From Polyangiaceae bacterium (GTDB lineage Bacteria; Myxococcota_A; Polyangia; Polyangiales; Polyangiaceae): a stretch of DNA of 64,000 bases. This document shows, one piece after another, positions 41,273 through 49,940 of this stretch (the stretch's first letter is position 1; every line of letters starts with the position of its first letter). The stretch lies in contig JAWKRG010000003.1 in the NCBI GenBank assembly GCA_041389725.1, forward strand, positions 496,001-560,000, read 5' to 3'. The position numbers and the translations under genes are program-made. The notes under the pieces are model-generated. The model saw only the letters and a program-made list of their open reading frames with translations, had not been told where the DNA came from and ran no database searches.

Positions 41273-42651
41273 AGCACCCTCGCTGGCGACGACCGTCAAT
41301 CGCCTTCGCGGTGATCCTCGCCCTCGGTGGCGCCGTCTGGCTCGGCCTTCGTCAGGCGGCACGCATGGAGCCCACCGCCGTGAACGTCACGCGCAGCGAG
41401 GTGCGGGCGGAGGGCGCCTCGCGGCACCTCGGCAGTAGCCGTGCATACAAGACCGGTGAGATCACCACGGTGGAACTCGGTGGGACCCCGGAGCAGATCG
41501 GCTACGACCACGCCCGGCTGCTTCGCGACGAACTGTTCACTGTCGAAGGCGACATATTTCAGGACTTCGAGCAGCGCCTGCCGTCGGGCGCCGCACGGCG
41601 CCTGTTGATGGACATCGCCGGATTTCGCTATCGCGGCTTGTCCTCGAGCTACGACGACGCGCGACGGCGCGAGCTTTCGGGGCAGGCCCTAGGGCTCGCG
41701 CCGGACCCCTTCAGCAAGGTGTTCCCGAGCTTTCAGCGCTTGGTCTACCTCAACGCCCTCTACGACATCGCGCTGTCGTTCGAGCACTCACCCATCGTGG
41801 GCTGCACGACTTTCGTCGTCGACGCCCGCTCGCGAGGCGGCGGCGTGCTGCTCGCGCGCAACTTCGACTTCGACGTGGGCAAGAGCTTTGACGAGCACAA
41901 GGTCGTGTTCTTGGTACGCGAGGCCGGCAAGGTTCCCTTTGCGTCGGTCGCCTGGCCTGGGTTGGTCGGGGTCGTCAGCGGCGTGAACGCCGAAGGAGTC
42001 GCCGCAGTGGTGCACGGTGCTCGCGCCGGACCCACCAGCACTCGCGGCGAGCCCGTCGTGCATGCGCTGCGCCGCGTACTGAGCCACGCCACAACTGCGG
42101 AGCATGCCGTCGAGCTCTTGGCCGAGGGCCAAGCGATGGTCAGCCACATCGTCATCGTCGCGGACCGCTCGGGCAAGGCCTTCGTCGTGGAACGCACCGT
42201 GAACGCGCCACCCTTTGCTCGGCCGTTGCAGGGCGACGCATGCGTTACCAATCATTTGGAGGGGCCGGCCCGCAGCGATCCGAAGAATCAACGCGTTCTC
42301 GAAACCACGACCACGCGGGAGCGCCGCGAACGTGGCGACGCCTTGCTACACACCCCAACGCAAACGGTGGCCGATGCCGTGGCCATGCTGCGTGATCGCA
42401 AGGGCGCCGCCGGAAATGACCTCCCGCTCGGCGATCGACGCGCGATTGACGCTTTCATCGCGGGCCATGGCGTCGTGGTGGACTTCACCGATGAAGCCCT
42501 GTGGGTCAGTGAAGGCCCGCGCTTGGCGGGGCGGTTCGTCGCCTTCGATCTGCGCAGCGGCCTGGGCAGCGCCTCGCCAAGACCCTTCCGCAGTCTGCCC
42601 GAAGACCCAGAGCGACACGCCCCCGAGATCGAGAAGCTGCTGGCTCCTTGA
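41269..42651 (+). CDS. C45-family (acyl-CoA:6-APA acyltransferase-like) Ntn hydrolase
   Basis: 460 aa with an N-terminal signal anchor. The segment SPIVGCTTFVVDARS puts a Cys at the expected autoprocessing position, followed by LLARNFDFD, VSGVNAEGVAAVVH and ACVTNHLEG, the pattern of peptidase family C45. Likely cleaves an amide bond in a small molecule or peptide at the envelope. Translationally coupled to the GT2 gene, so both may act on one glycolipid or lipopeptide. Confidence 0.82.
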   Translation: MKHPRWRRPSIAFAVILALGGAVWLGLRQAARMEPTAVNVTRSEVRAEGASRHLGSSRAYKTGEITTVELGGTPEQIGYDHARLLRDELFTVEGDIFQDFEQRLPSGAARRLLMDIAGFRYRGLSSSYDDARRRELSGQALGLAPDPFSKVFPSFQRLVYLNALYDIALSFEHSPIVGCTTFVVDARSRGGGVLLARNFDFDVGKSFDEHKVVFLVREAGKVPFASVAWPGLVGVVSGVNAEGVAAVVHGARAGPTSTRGEPVVHALRRVLSHATTAEHAVELLAEGQAMVSHIVIVADRSGKAFVVERTVNAPPFARPLQGDACVTNHLEGPARSDPKNQRVLETTTTRERRERGDALLHTPTQTVADAVAMLRDRKGAAGNDLPLGDRRAIDAFIAGHGVVVDFTDEALWVSEGPRLAGRFVAFDLRSGLGSASPRPFRSLPEDPERHAPEIEKLLAP

Positions 42652-42689
42652 TCCTTTGATGCCCCCGCCCTTGGCGCTCCTTCACGGCG

Positions 42690-42720
42690 GGCCGCGCTAC
42701 GCGCGGGCCCGTGCCCCCAA
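42690..42720. terminator. GC-rich hairpin after the C45 gene
   Basis: The arms GGGCC...GCGC and GCGC...GGCCC form a strong hairpin between convergent genes. There is no U-tract. Confidence 0.35.
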
Positions 42721-42841
42721 GCGTCGCGCTCGGCCGCGCGCAAGTGTCGACCCTTCGAGCACTCGCGGCCAGCGCGCCGCGGGGGCACCAACGAGACGAC
42801 GCTCTCGCCGCCCGGTCACGCGCCCCCGCTCTCGCTAGGTC

Positions 42842-43267
42842 TCAATCCGTCGCGGCGTCCGAGCCGGCGTCGGTTCCGCCAGTGCCGCCCGTCGCGCCGC
42901 CAGTTCCGCCCGTCGAGCCACCGGTTCCGCCAGTACCGCCCGTGGCGCCGCCAGTTCCGCCGGTTCCACCCGTTCCACCCGTCGCGCCGCCAGTTCCGCC
43001 AGTTGCACCACCGGCGCCGCTGGCGCCGCCAGCGCCACTCGCGCCACCAGAACCGCTCGCTCCACCACTGGCACCACTGCTACCGCCCGAGCCGGAGCTG
43101 CCGCTCGCTCCACCGGTTGCGCCGCTTCCGCCGCTGCCACCGGCAGACGCATCCACACCATCGGCGGGGATTTCGCTGCGATCCACATCCGTGATCAGCG
43201 CGCAGCCAAGAGGCGCGAGAAAGAACAAACCACACGCCACCAAGCTCTTCAGATGGTTCATCGTCAT
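42842..43267 (-). CDS. Repeat-rich lipoprotein, paralogue of the next gene
   Basis: 141 aa. Signal with lipobox FLAPLGCAL, then ITDVDRSEIP, then ~100 residues of Gly/Ser/Ala/Thr in short repeats ending TDAGSDAATD. The CxLITDVDRxEIP element is shared with the neighbour at 43285-43872, showing tandem duplication. Likely a surface-exposed, flexible lipoprotein; no folded domain. Confidence 0.7.
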   Translation of the reverse strand: MTMNHLKSLVACGLFFLAPLGCALITDVDRSEIPADGVDASAGGSGGSGATGGASGSSGSGGSSGASGGASGSGGASGAGGASGAGGATGGTGGATGGTGGTGGTGGATGGTGGTGGSTGGTGGATGGTGGTDAGSDAATD

Positions 43268-43284
43268 TGTCTCCAGTGCCGCTG

Positions 43285-43872
43285 TCAGTCGGTGCTGGCG
43301 TCGCCTGCGTCGGTCGTCGAACCACCGGTTCCGGCGTCCGTTCCGCCCGTGCCGCCAGTTCCGCCCGTCGCGCCACCCGTTCCACCAGTTCCGCCCGTCG
43401 CGCCACCCGTTCCACCAGTTCCGCCCGTCGCGCCACCCGTGCCGCCAGTTCCGCCGGTCGCGCCACCGGTTCCGCCAGTTCCGCCCGTCGCGCCACCGGT
43501 TCCGCCAGTTCCGCCGGTCGCGCCACCCGTGCCGCCGGTACCACCCGTCGCGCCACCGCTTCCACCGCTTCCGCCGGCGCCGCTGCTACCACCGGCGCCG
43601 GAAGCTCCACCCAAAGAAGCGTCCGCCCCGCCCGTGCCCGCGTCCATGCCGGAGCTACCGCCGGAACCCGACGAACCGCTCGAGCCCGAAGCACCCGAAG
43701 TGCCGCCGGCGCTCGTTCCACCCGTGGAGCCCCCGGCTCCGGCCGCTCCGCCAGTGGTCCCTTCAGGGATCTCGTCGCGGTCCACATCCGTGATCAGCGT
43801 GCAACCTGCTCCGAAGGCAAGCGTGACGGCACCGTAGAAGACAAGCTTGTTGAAGGTCGGGCTCCTGCGCAT
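43285..43872 (-). CDS. Repeat-rich lipoprotein with 10-aa tandem repeats
   Basis: 195 aa from the ATG at 43872 with GAGGT upstream. Lipobox FGAGCTL, then ITDVDRDEIP as in its paralogue, then GGTGGATGGT-type 10-residue repeats encoded by a 30-bp minisatellite. A length-variable surface stalk is the simplest reading. Confidence 0.72.
   Translation of the reverse strand: MRRSPTFNKLVFYGAVTLAFGAGCTLITDVDRDEIPEGTTGGAAGAGGSTGGTSAGGTSGASGSSGSSGSGGSSGMDAGTGGADASLGGASGAGGSSGAGGSGGSGGATGGTGGTGGATGGTGGTGGATGGTGGTGGATGGTGGTGGATGGTGGTGGATGGTGGTGGATGGTGGTGGTDAGTGGSTTDAGDASTD
43350..43560. repeat. 30-bp coding minisatellite
   Basis: About seven units close to CCAGTTCCGCCCGTCGCGCC plus flanks, spaced 30 bp. 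They keep frame and encode GGTGGATGGT. Copy number is likely variable. Confidence 0.85.
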
Positions 43873-44077
43873 TTCGTACCTCGTCGGCCAGTTCGACCGA
43901 GCCCCATTGTTCTCGCTGGGGGCGCGAAAGGCAAGGCCGAGTATCCCGAAGGGACGCTCGCGCGGGATTGATGCTCGCAGCGGAGGCGAGGAAGCAGGCC
44001 GAGCGCCTCGCGGACGGGGTTCGTCGCTGGATTTCGCGGGCGTTGCAGCGCCGCATCGGCACTGACATGACAGCGGG

Positions 44078-44962
44078 GTGAGCCCGGTGGATGTACACCT
44101 CGTCGATGGCACCTACGAGCTGTTTCGAGCCTACTTCGGCGCGCCCGCGACCCGGAGCCCAGAGGGCGTCGAGGTCGGTGCTACGCGCGGACTGCTCTCC
44201 TCCCTCGCATCGCTGCTGCACCGTCCCGAGGTCACTCATGTCGCGTGCGCGTTCGATCACGTGGTGGAGTCATTCCGCAACGACCTCTACGCCGGCTACA
44301 AGGCGGGGGAAGGCATCGAGCCCGAACTGATGAATCAGTTCCCGCTCGCTGAGCAGGCGGCCGCGGCGCTCGGGATCACCGTGTGGCCGATGGTCGAGTT
44401 CGAAGCTGACGACGCTCTGGCAACCGGCGCAGCAAGGCTGCGAGGCAATGACGACGTGCGGCGAGTCGTGCTGTGCACCCCGGACAAGGATCTGTCGCAG
44501 TGCGTGCGGGGCAACCGTGTGATCTGCTGGGATCGCATGCGCGATCGCGAGCTGGACGAGGACGGCGTTCGCGCACGCTTTGGCGTGCTTCCCGAATCCA
44601 TTCCCGACTACTTGGCGTTGGTGGGCGATAGTGCCGACGGCATTCCCGGTATCCCGCGTTGGGGCGCGAAGTCAGCAGCGGCGGTGCTCGCGCGCTACCT
44701 GCATCTGGAAGCCATTCCGCCCAGCCACGAACGGTGGGACGTGACCGTGCGCGGGGCTGCGGCTCTATCGGCCAATCTCGAGGCCGGTCGCGAAGATGCG
44801 CTGCTGTTTCGGACCTTGGCCACGGTTCGGGAGGATGTACCCATCGAGGTGGACCTAGGTTCCCTCGAGTGGAGAGGCGCCCATCGCGAGCCGCTCGAGC
44901 ACCTGGCTGCATCCTTGGGCGATCGGCGAATCGTCGAGCGAATCGGGCGTTTTTCCAGCTAG
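44078..44962 (+). CDS. 5'-3' exonuclease / FEN-like nuclease
   Basis: 294 aa from a GTG start. Resembles the Pol I 5' nuclease domain: HLVDGTYELFRAYF, AFDHVVESFRNDLYAGYKAG, EFEADDALATGA, CTPDKDLSQCV, and the H3TH-like DYLALVGDSADGIPGIPRWGAKSA. Acidic metal ligands are intact. It is a stand-alone protein with no polymerase domain. Likely a role in Okazaki-flap or RNA-primer removal or repair. Confidence 0.9.
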   Translation: MSPVDVHLVDGTYELFRAYFGAPATRSPEGVEVGATRGLLSSLASLLHRPEVTHVACAFDHVVESFRNDLYAGYKAGEGIEPELMNQFPLAEQAAAALGITVWPMVEFEADDALATGAARLRGNDDVRRVVLCTPDKDLSQCVRGNRVICWDRMRDRELDEDGVRARFGVLPESIPDYLALVGDSADGIPGIPRWGAKSAAAVLARYLHLEAIPPSHERWDVTVRGAAALSANLEAGREDALLFRTLATVREDVPIEVDLGSLEWRGAHREPLEHLAASLGDRRIVERIGRFSS

Positions 44963-45044
44963 ACCCGCGACCGTCGCGGGCGCGCCAGGCGGGTGACCCT
45001 GCGTCCTTTTGAGCTTCGGCCTGGCTCGGACTACGCTTGGGGTA

Positions 45045-45926
45045 ATGATGCGCGCTGCCCCCGCCCTGCTTGCCCTGCTCTTCCTGACCGCTCCTGCGTC
45101 TGCCCAGTTTTCGGCGAAGCCGATCTTCGCCCAGGGCTACCCGCCGCCCCAGCCTGGATACGGGCAATCGCAACCGGGCTACGGACAGCCCCAACCCGGC
45201 TACGGGCAATCGGGTGGTTCAAACCTTTCGTCCGGCGGACTGGCCCCGCCGACGGGAAGCGCGCCCAGCGGAGCCGGGGAGGCTCGCACCGAGCAGGAGT
45301 TGGAACGCGCCGAGCGCGAGGACTCCGGTCGCGGCCTGGAGTTCTTCTACATCAACGCTGAGGTGGGAGGCGAGCACCTGGGCCTACAGACCTTCAAGGC
45401 CAACAACCTGGTCGACGCAGGTGTGGTCGAGACGTCCCAGACGGGTCTCGTGGTTGGGGCGGGGCTTGGGCTACGGCTGGTGTTCATCACCCTTGGACCC
45501 CGATTCCGTATCGGAATGTTCGACCAGTGGCAGCTGTGGACACTCAACGGAGAGCTCGGAATTCGCATTCCCTTGGGCGACGTCGAGCCGTACTTCACGT
45601 TCGGAGGCGGCTACGCATCCGTGGGTGCATTCGATTCGGGCAATCTCGGCGGTGCCCTGAACAGTGACGACGTCGACATCACCGGCTACAACATTCGAGG
45701 CGGCTTCGGCATCGATCTCTACCTCAGCTCTGCGTTCTCCATCGGCGCGAATCTGACCGGCGAGATGTTGATTCTCACTCGTCCCGGAGTCGACCCCAGC
45801 AAGCTCCAAGGCAGTGCCTCGGGCGGAACTACCTCCGCGCAAGCGGCCGCGGAAGTCTACGCGGCAGACGGATCGAGCATCGGCGCTGGCGTGACACTGA
45901 CCGGAGTCGCCGGCCTGCACTTCTGA
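45045..45926 (+). CDS. Outer-membrane beta-barrel protein with Pro/Gln/Gly/Tyr repeats
   Basis: 293 aa from the ATG at 45045. Signal peptide, four QPGYGQ-type repeats, then an OmpA-like 8-strand-type barrel (INAEVGGEHLGLQTF..., YFTFGGGYASVG, GFGIDLYLSSAFSIGANL) ending in VAGLHF with a terminal Phe. The next gene follows after 8 bp. Confidence 0.75.
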   Translation: MMRAAPALLALLFLTAPASAQFSAKPIFAQGYPPPQPGYGQSQPGYGQPQPGYGQSGGSNLSSGGLAPPTGSAPSGAGEARTEQELERAEREDSGRGLEFFYINAEVGGEHLGLQTFKANNLVDAGVVETSQTGLVVGAGLGLRLVFITLGPRFRIGMFDQWQLWTLNGELGIRIPLGDVEPYFTFGGGYASVGAFDSGNLGGALNSDDVDITGYNIRGGFGIDLYLSSAFSIGANLTGEMLILTRPGVDPSKLQGSASGGTTSAQAAAEVYAADGSSIGAGVTLTGVAGLHF

Positions 45927-45934
45927 GTCGACTC

Positions 45935-47065
45935 GTGCAGCAACTGCTGGGCGTCGCGCTGGCCATCGTACCCCTTGCGGTTGCCGCATATCTGTGGCGA
46001 CGCGCGAGCGTGGTGTCGCGCGTGCCTCGGCGCTTCGTCGTTGCCATGTTCCTGGGCGGTGTGGTGGTGGCACTGGGGGCGCTCACCTTGGAGCGCTTGG
46101 TCCTGGAGTGGTCGGGGCTTTCCGTGCGCACCGCTGAAGTAGGTGCCGGAGGGGCGCTGCTCGCGACCTTCTTGCTGGTGGCGCCGCTGGAAGAAGGCGC
46201 GAAGGTGCTCGTGGTGTGGCCGCTGTACGCGGCGCGTCAGCTGGAGACTCGACGCCTGGGAATCACCTACGCGGCCAGCGCGGGGGCAGGCTTCGCCTCT
46301 GCGGAGGCACTGACGGAAATGTGGAACGCGCCTGCGTCCGATCCACTTTTCTGGGTGCGAATTGCCGTCGCGCTGCCAGCGCACTCGTTCTTTGCGGGGA
46401 TGTGGGGCATTGCCTTGGGCGGGGATCGCCGTCGACGTGGCAGTTGGTTCACCATCGCCTGGCTCGCCGCAGTCCTCGTGCATGGGCTCTTCGATCACAT
46501 CGTATTTGGGCGAGGGCCCGGGCTGCTTGCCGCGGCAGGCCCTCTCATTTTCGCCATGGCCGGGCTCTCCTGGCTCTCCCTGCGGGAGGAGCTGCCCGTC
46601 TCGGGGGCCCGTCGCCTCAAAGTATTGCCGGAGCCGCCCTCCCTGCAGGCCATGCGGGCCGCACTGTCCGCAGCCGACCGCCCGGTGATGTTGCACTGGA
46701 TCGCCATCGGCGCACTGGTGACGCTGGGAGTGGTGATCGTGTCTCTAGTGAGTGCAGTATTCTTGGGACACACCGTCGGCATCGACTTCGCGCTTGCGGA
46801 CGAGTCGGACGTGCGCTCCAGCGGTCCCTTGGTGCTACTCGGCAGCGCCGTGCTTCTCGCCTTCCCCCTTGCGGGCTTCCTCGTCGCCAAGGCGAGCGCC
46901 GCAACCAGTGTTCTGGAGCCGGCCCTCGGCGCGGCCCTCGCGATTGCGGGCACGGTGGCCCTGCTCACCATCACCTCGCCAGTCACCGTGCTCATTGCGC
47001 TGGCGGGCGCGCCGGTTGCATTTGCGCTTGCCTGCGGCGGCGCGTGGTTCGGTTTGGCGCGCTGA
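45935..47065 (+). CDS. PrsW-family intramembrane metalloprotease
   Basis: 376 aa, ~9-10 transmembrane helices, GTG start. Family motifs are all present: APLEEGAKVL (EExxK), AGFASAEA, PAHSFFAGMWG and VHGLFDHIVF, giving the Glu/His metal ligands in the membrane. In Bacillus PrsW cleaves an anti-sigma factor. The substrate here is unknown; no anti-sigma gene is adjacent. An extra ~150-residue C-terminal multi-span region is present. Confidence 0.88.
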   Translation: MQQLLGVALAIVPLAVAAYLWRRASVVSRVPRRFVVAMFLGGVVVALGALTLERLVLEWSGLSVRTAEVGAGGALLATFLLVAPLEEGAKVLVVWPLYAARQLETRRLGITYAASAGAGFASAEALTEMWNAPASDPLFWVRIAVALPAHSFFAGMWGIALGGDRRRRGSWFTIAWLAAVLVHGLFDHIVFGRGPGLLAAAGPLIFAMAGLSWLSLREELPVSGARRLKVLPEPPSLQAMRAALSAADRPVMLHWIAIGALVTLGVVIVSLVSAVFLGHTVGIDFALADESDVRSSGPLVLLGSAVLLAFPLAGFLVAKASAATSVLEPALGAALAIAGTVALLTITSPVTVLIALAGAPVAFALACGGAWFGLAR

Positions 47066-47323
47066 GGGCCAGGGCAGGGACGAAGGGGCAACTGTGGACG
47101 CTTCGTACCAACTTGCTGGACCAAAACGTCCAAGCCGCAACTCTGCACCGGCGACGCAACCTGGAGTCGTGGCGGCAACTGCAGTCGCCGACCATACCAG
47201 ATCTGGATCTGTGGCCGCCATCGGCGCGGCCGCCATCGGCGCGCGGTTTGCAAAGGCCGAAGATGACTTCCGGCGCGTTGATCTCCTGTCAGATCGAACA
47301 CGCGTTTCGAAAGGGTACCGCCT

Positions 47324-47731
47324 GTGAGAACGCCCGAACTCGAAGTGACTACCTTCGTCGTCTGGGTTGCCGCGCTCAGTGGCGGACTTGCATCGACTTG
47401 CGACCGCTCCACTGCGTTTGCTGCGGCAGAGTCACGACCTCCCAGCAGCGCCGCTCGAGCGCCGGCGCCCCCCAGGGGCGCCCTCGAACGCAAAGCGCGC
47501 GCTGTCGACGAGATATCAGAATCGCCGCGTGACGCCAGCATGGCGCCGACCAGTGAAGGTCATGACCCCGACGGCGCGGCGTTCGTCGACGCCGCGGCTC
47601 CTGCGGCTCCAGGTGCCAAGGCGCCCGTGAAGTTCAAACGGAACCTGACGGGAGTGGGCCGTGGCGGGCCGCTCCGCAATCGAGGCTGGAACATTGGCAT
47701 CGGCAGGCTGGATGACGGAGGGGCTCGCTAG
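47324..47731 (+). CDS. Hypothetical small exported protein
   Basis: 135 aa from a GTG start at 47324. A hydrophobic N-terminus (TFVVWVAALSGGLAS) and a Pro/Ala-rich remainder ending in GWNIGIGRLDDGGAR. Codon pattern is only weakly coding, with no strong ribosome-binding site. It may be spurious. Confidence 0.35.
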   Translation: MRTPELEVTTFVVWVAALSGGLASTCDRSTAFAAAESRPPSSAARAPAPPRGALERKARAVDEISESPRDASMAPTSEGHDPDGAAFVDAAAPAAPGAKAPVKFKRNLTGVGRGGPLRNRGWNIGIGRLDDGGAR

Positions 47732-47749
47732 GAGCCGAGAACAGCTCCG

Positions 47750-48526
47750 CTACTGCACCCGAAGCGGCACGTACAGTGCTTTGCCGCCGCTGAGCGCTTC
47801 CAGGGATTCTGGCAACCCGACTTCCAACATGTACTCGCCGCTCGACAACGGCTGCGGCGGTTTCCACTGGCAGTTAGCGTCACGCTCTCTGCTCTGGGCA
47901 GTGGCAGTCAGAGGCAACATGACCGTGCCGGACGGCGCCAGAGCCAGGCGCACCGTCCGGCTCTGGCACACGTAGTAGCGGTGGCACTCCCCTACCTCGT
48001 CCACTCGGGTCGCTCCCCGATGGATCGACACGGCGAACGCCTTGTCAACGCCGCAGGGTAGTCCCAGGTCAAGACGCTGCCAGCGCGGAGAGTCGTTGCG
48101 AATCGTCAGCGCGAAGGACAGACTCTCACCGGACGTGGCCGAAAGCTGGGCAGGCTCGATCGCGACCTTGAGCGCGTCCGGCGCCGAGGGCTGCATTGGC
48201 CCCTCCGCGTCACAAGACTTTCCAGCGATGATGCGGGCCAAGTCGAGTCTCGCGCCCGCACATTCTCTGGCGATGCCTTGCGGTGGCGCCTCCTCACGCT
48301 GCGCTTGGTCCAGTCGGGCGCTTTCCGCGACGATGGGCGCGCTCGCTTGGCTGGGGGGCGCCAATCCGTTGCCATTCGTGGACTCACGAGTACAGCGAGG
48401 CAGAAAGAGTACTACAGAGGCGAGAACGCAGACCGCCCAATGACGTTTGCCTGAGGACCGCCCCACTGCGGTTGTAGTGAGCTGCCGCGTCGGGGTGTCG
48501 GCTTCGCACCGTGTTGGCTGAACCAC
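47750..48526 (-). CDS. Lipoprotein with BsuPI-like beta-sandwich
   Basis: 258 aa. A signal segment with lipobox-like LFLPRCTR at ~residue 40, then a beta-rich domain (LSFALTIRNDSPRWQRLDLGLPCG..., GEYMLEVGLPESL), similar to BsuPI/DUF-type extracellular sandwiches. Several Cys residues could pair. The GTG start is uncertain; an internal start nearer the hydrophobic stretch is possible. Function unknown. Confidence 0.6.
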   Translation of the reverse strand: MVQPTRCEADTPTRQLTTTAVGRSSGKRHWAVCVLASVVLFLPRCTRESTNGNGLAPPSQASAPIVAESARLDQAQREEAPPQGIARECAGARLDLARIIAGKSCDAEGPMQPSAPDALKVAIEPAQLSATSGESLSFALTIRNDSPRWQRLDLGLPCGVDKAFAVSIHRGATRVDEVGECHRYYVCQSRTVRLALAPSGTVMLPLTATAQSRERDANCQWKPPQPLSSGEYMLEVGLPESLEALSGGKALYVPLRVQ

Positions 48527-48626
48527 GAGCGCAAGATGAGCAACAAGCGTACCCGCCGATCGACTCGAGAACCTACCTCCGCGAGTACGGCAACCGACCC
48601 GCCCCTGCGCCTTGACCCGCGCTGAC

Positions 48627-49454
48627 TCAGCGGGTCATCCTCTCGACGACACGACGCCAGGCACTCGCCACCAGCACTCCGGTTGCTCGCGGCGACAGCC
48701 GTTGACCCGCATCGAGCAGATGCGCTTCGCGCGTGATCAACACGCGTCGGCTGTTGCGACGAATGCCCCGCACGATGCGCTCCGCGGCCTGTTCCGGCGC
48801 CATGAAACCTTTGAAGACCTCGATCGCGCGCTCGCGGGTTTGCTCCGCGGAGCTGCCTGGAGCAAAGCGGCTCTTCGCGACGATGTTGGTCGCGATGCCG
48901 CCCGGATGCACGCTGGTCACGCCTATTCGCGTGCCCTCAAGTTCGGCACGCAGCGACTCGCTCAAGCCGCGCACGGCGAACTTGCTAGCGCAGTAGGACG
49001 AGTTCATCGGCACACCAACCACGCCAAGAATGCTCGAGATGTTGACGATGTGGGCTTCGTCCGCCTTGCGCAGCTCCGGCAGGAAGACCTTGCAGCCATG
49101 GACCACGCCCCAGAAATTCACTCCGAAGAGCCACTGCATGTCCTCCAGGCTCTGCTCCTCGAAGGTTCCCGCGACGCCCACGCCCGCGTTATTGACGACG
49201 ATCTCCACGCGACCATGCGCACTCAGTGCTTCGTCGCGCATTCGTTCGACGTCCTCGATGCGCGAAACGTCCACGCGATGGAGCGAAGGGTGAGCCTCCC
49301 GAGGCAACATGTCACGCGTGCTCGCGAGCTCCGCCTCGTCGAGATCTGCCAAGACCAGTCGGCAGCCCCGTCGGGCAAGACACATCGCGGTTGCTCGACC
49401 GATGCCACTGGCAGCGCCCGTGACGACGGCCACACGCCCCTTCAATCGCTTCAT
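48627..49454 (-). CDS. Short-chain dehydrogenase/reductase
   Basis: 275 aa, classical SDR. TGAASGIG cofactor loop, Asp in LVLADLDEAEL (suggests NAD preference), NNAGVG, Ser in NISSI and YCASK catalytic motif. The C-terminal ~60 residues (RGIRRNSRRVLITREAHLLDAGQRL) match the extended class acting on lipids or steroids. Substrate unknown. Confidence 0.9.
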   Translation of the reverse strand: MKRLKGRVAVVTGAASGIGRATAMCLARRGCRLVLADLDEAELASTRDMLPREAHPSLHRVDVSRIEDVERMRDEALSAHGRVEIVVNNAGVGVAGTFEEQSLEDMQWLFGVNFWGVVHGCKVFLPELRKADEAHIVNISSILGVVGVPMNSSYCASKFAVRGLSESLRAELEGTRIGVTSVHPGGIATNIVAKSRFAPGSSAEQTRERAIEVFKGFMAPEQAAERIVRGIRRNSRRVLITREAHLLDAGQRLSPRATGVLVASAWRRVVERMTR

Positions 49455-49457
49455 GGC

Positions 49458-49940
49458 TTAGCGCCGGCGCCTTCGCCGCCCAAGTCCGAGGGCTAGCGCC
49501 ACGGCCGATGCCGCGACGATCCACGGCTCCGAGCCGCGCGCCGGCTGTGAGGACACGCGGGCGCCGCAACCGTATTGCGGCCCACAGATCGAGGCATCGC
49601 CCTCGACGTTGGGGTCCCGTCCTTGCTTGAGTTCATCGATGTCACCGACGCCGTCGCCATCACTGTCGGTGCCGTTGGCCTCGAGGGCCTGCGCGGCGGA
49701 CTTGACGGTCCCCTCGTCTCCGCCCTCGAGCCCGACGTCGATCATGGCTTCGGCGAAGCGCTTGGTCGCGGTGCCGGAACCGCCGGTCTGGTCTTGATGG
49801 CAAACAGTGCAGGGCGCCGCGCAATCCATGTTCAACGCGTCCAGTAGCTCTCCGGGATACGACGGGGATGCCACAGCCGGAGCGGCCAGCAGCGCCAAGG
49901 CGAACGAGGGCGCCAAAACGGCGAGCTTAAAGATAGACAT
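49458..49940 (-). CDS. Exported c-type cytochrome-like protein with MYXO-CTERM-like tail
   Basis: 160 aa. Signal peptide, one heme motif CTVCH (in MDCAAPCTVCHQDQ), a calcium-binding DSDGDGVGDIDEL segment of thrombospondin-3 type, and a C-terminal YGCGARV, hydrophobic helix and poly-Arg sorting tail. It likely holds one covalent heme at the cell surface. The gene overlaps the upstream heme/porin gene by 14 bp, so the two are co-expressed. Confidence 0.82.
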   Translation of the reverse strand: MSIFKLAVLAPSFALALLAAPAVASPSYPGELLDALNMDCAAPCTVCHQDQTGGSGTATKRFAEAMIDVGLEGGDEGTVKSAAQALEANGTDSDGDGVGDIDELKQGRDPNVEGDASICGPQYGCGARVSSQPARGSEPWIVAASAVALALGLGRRRRRR

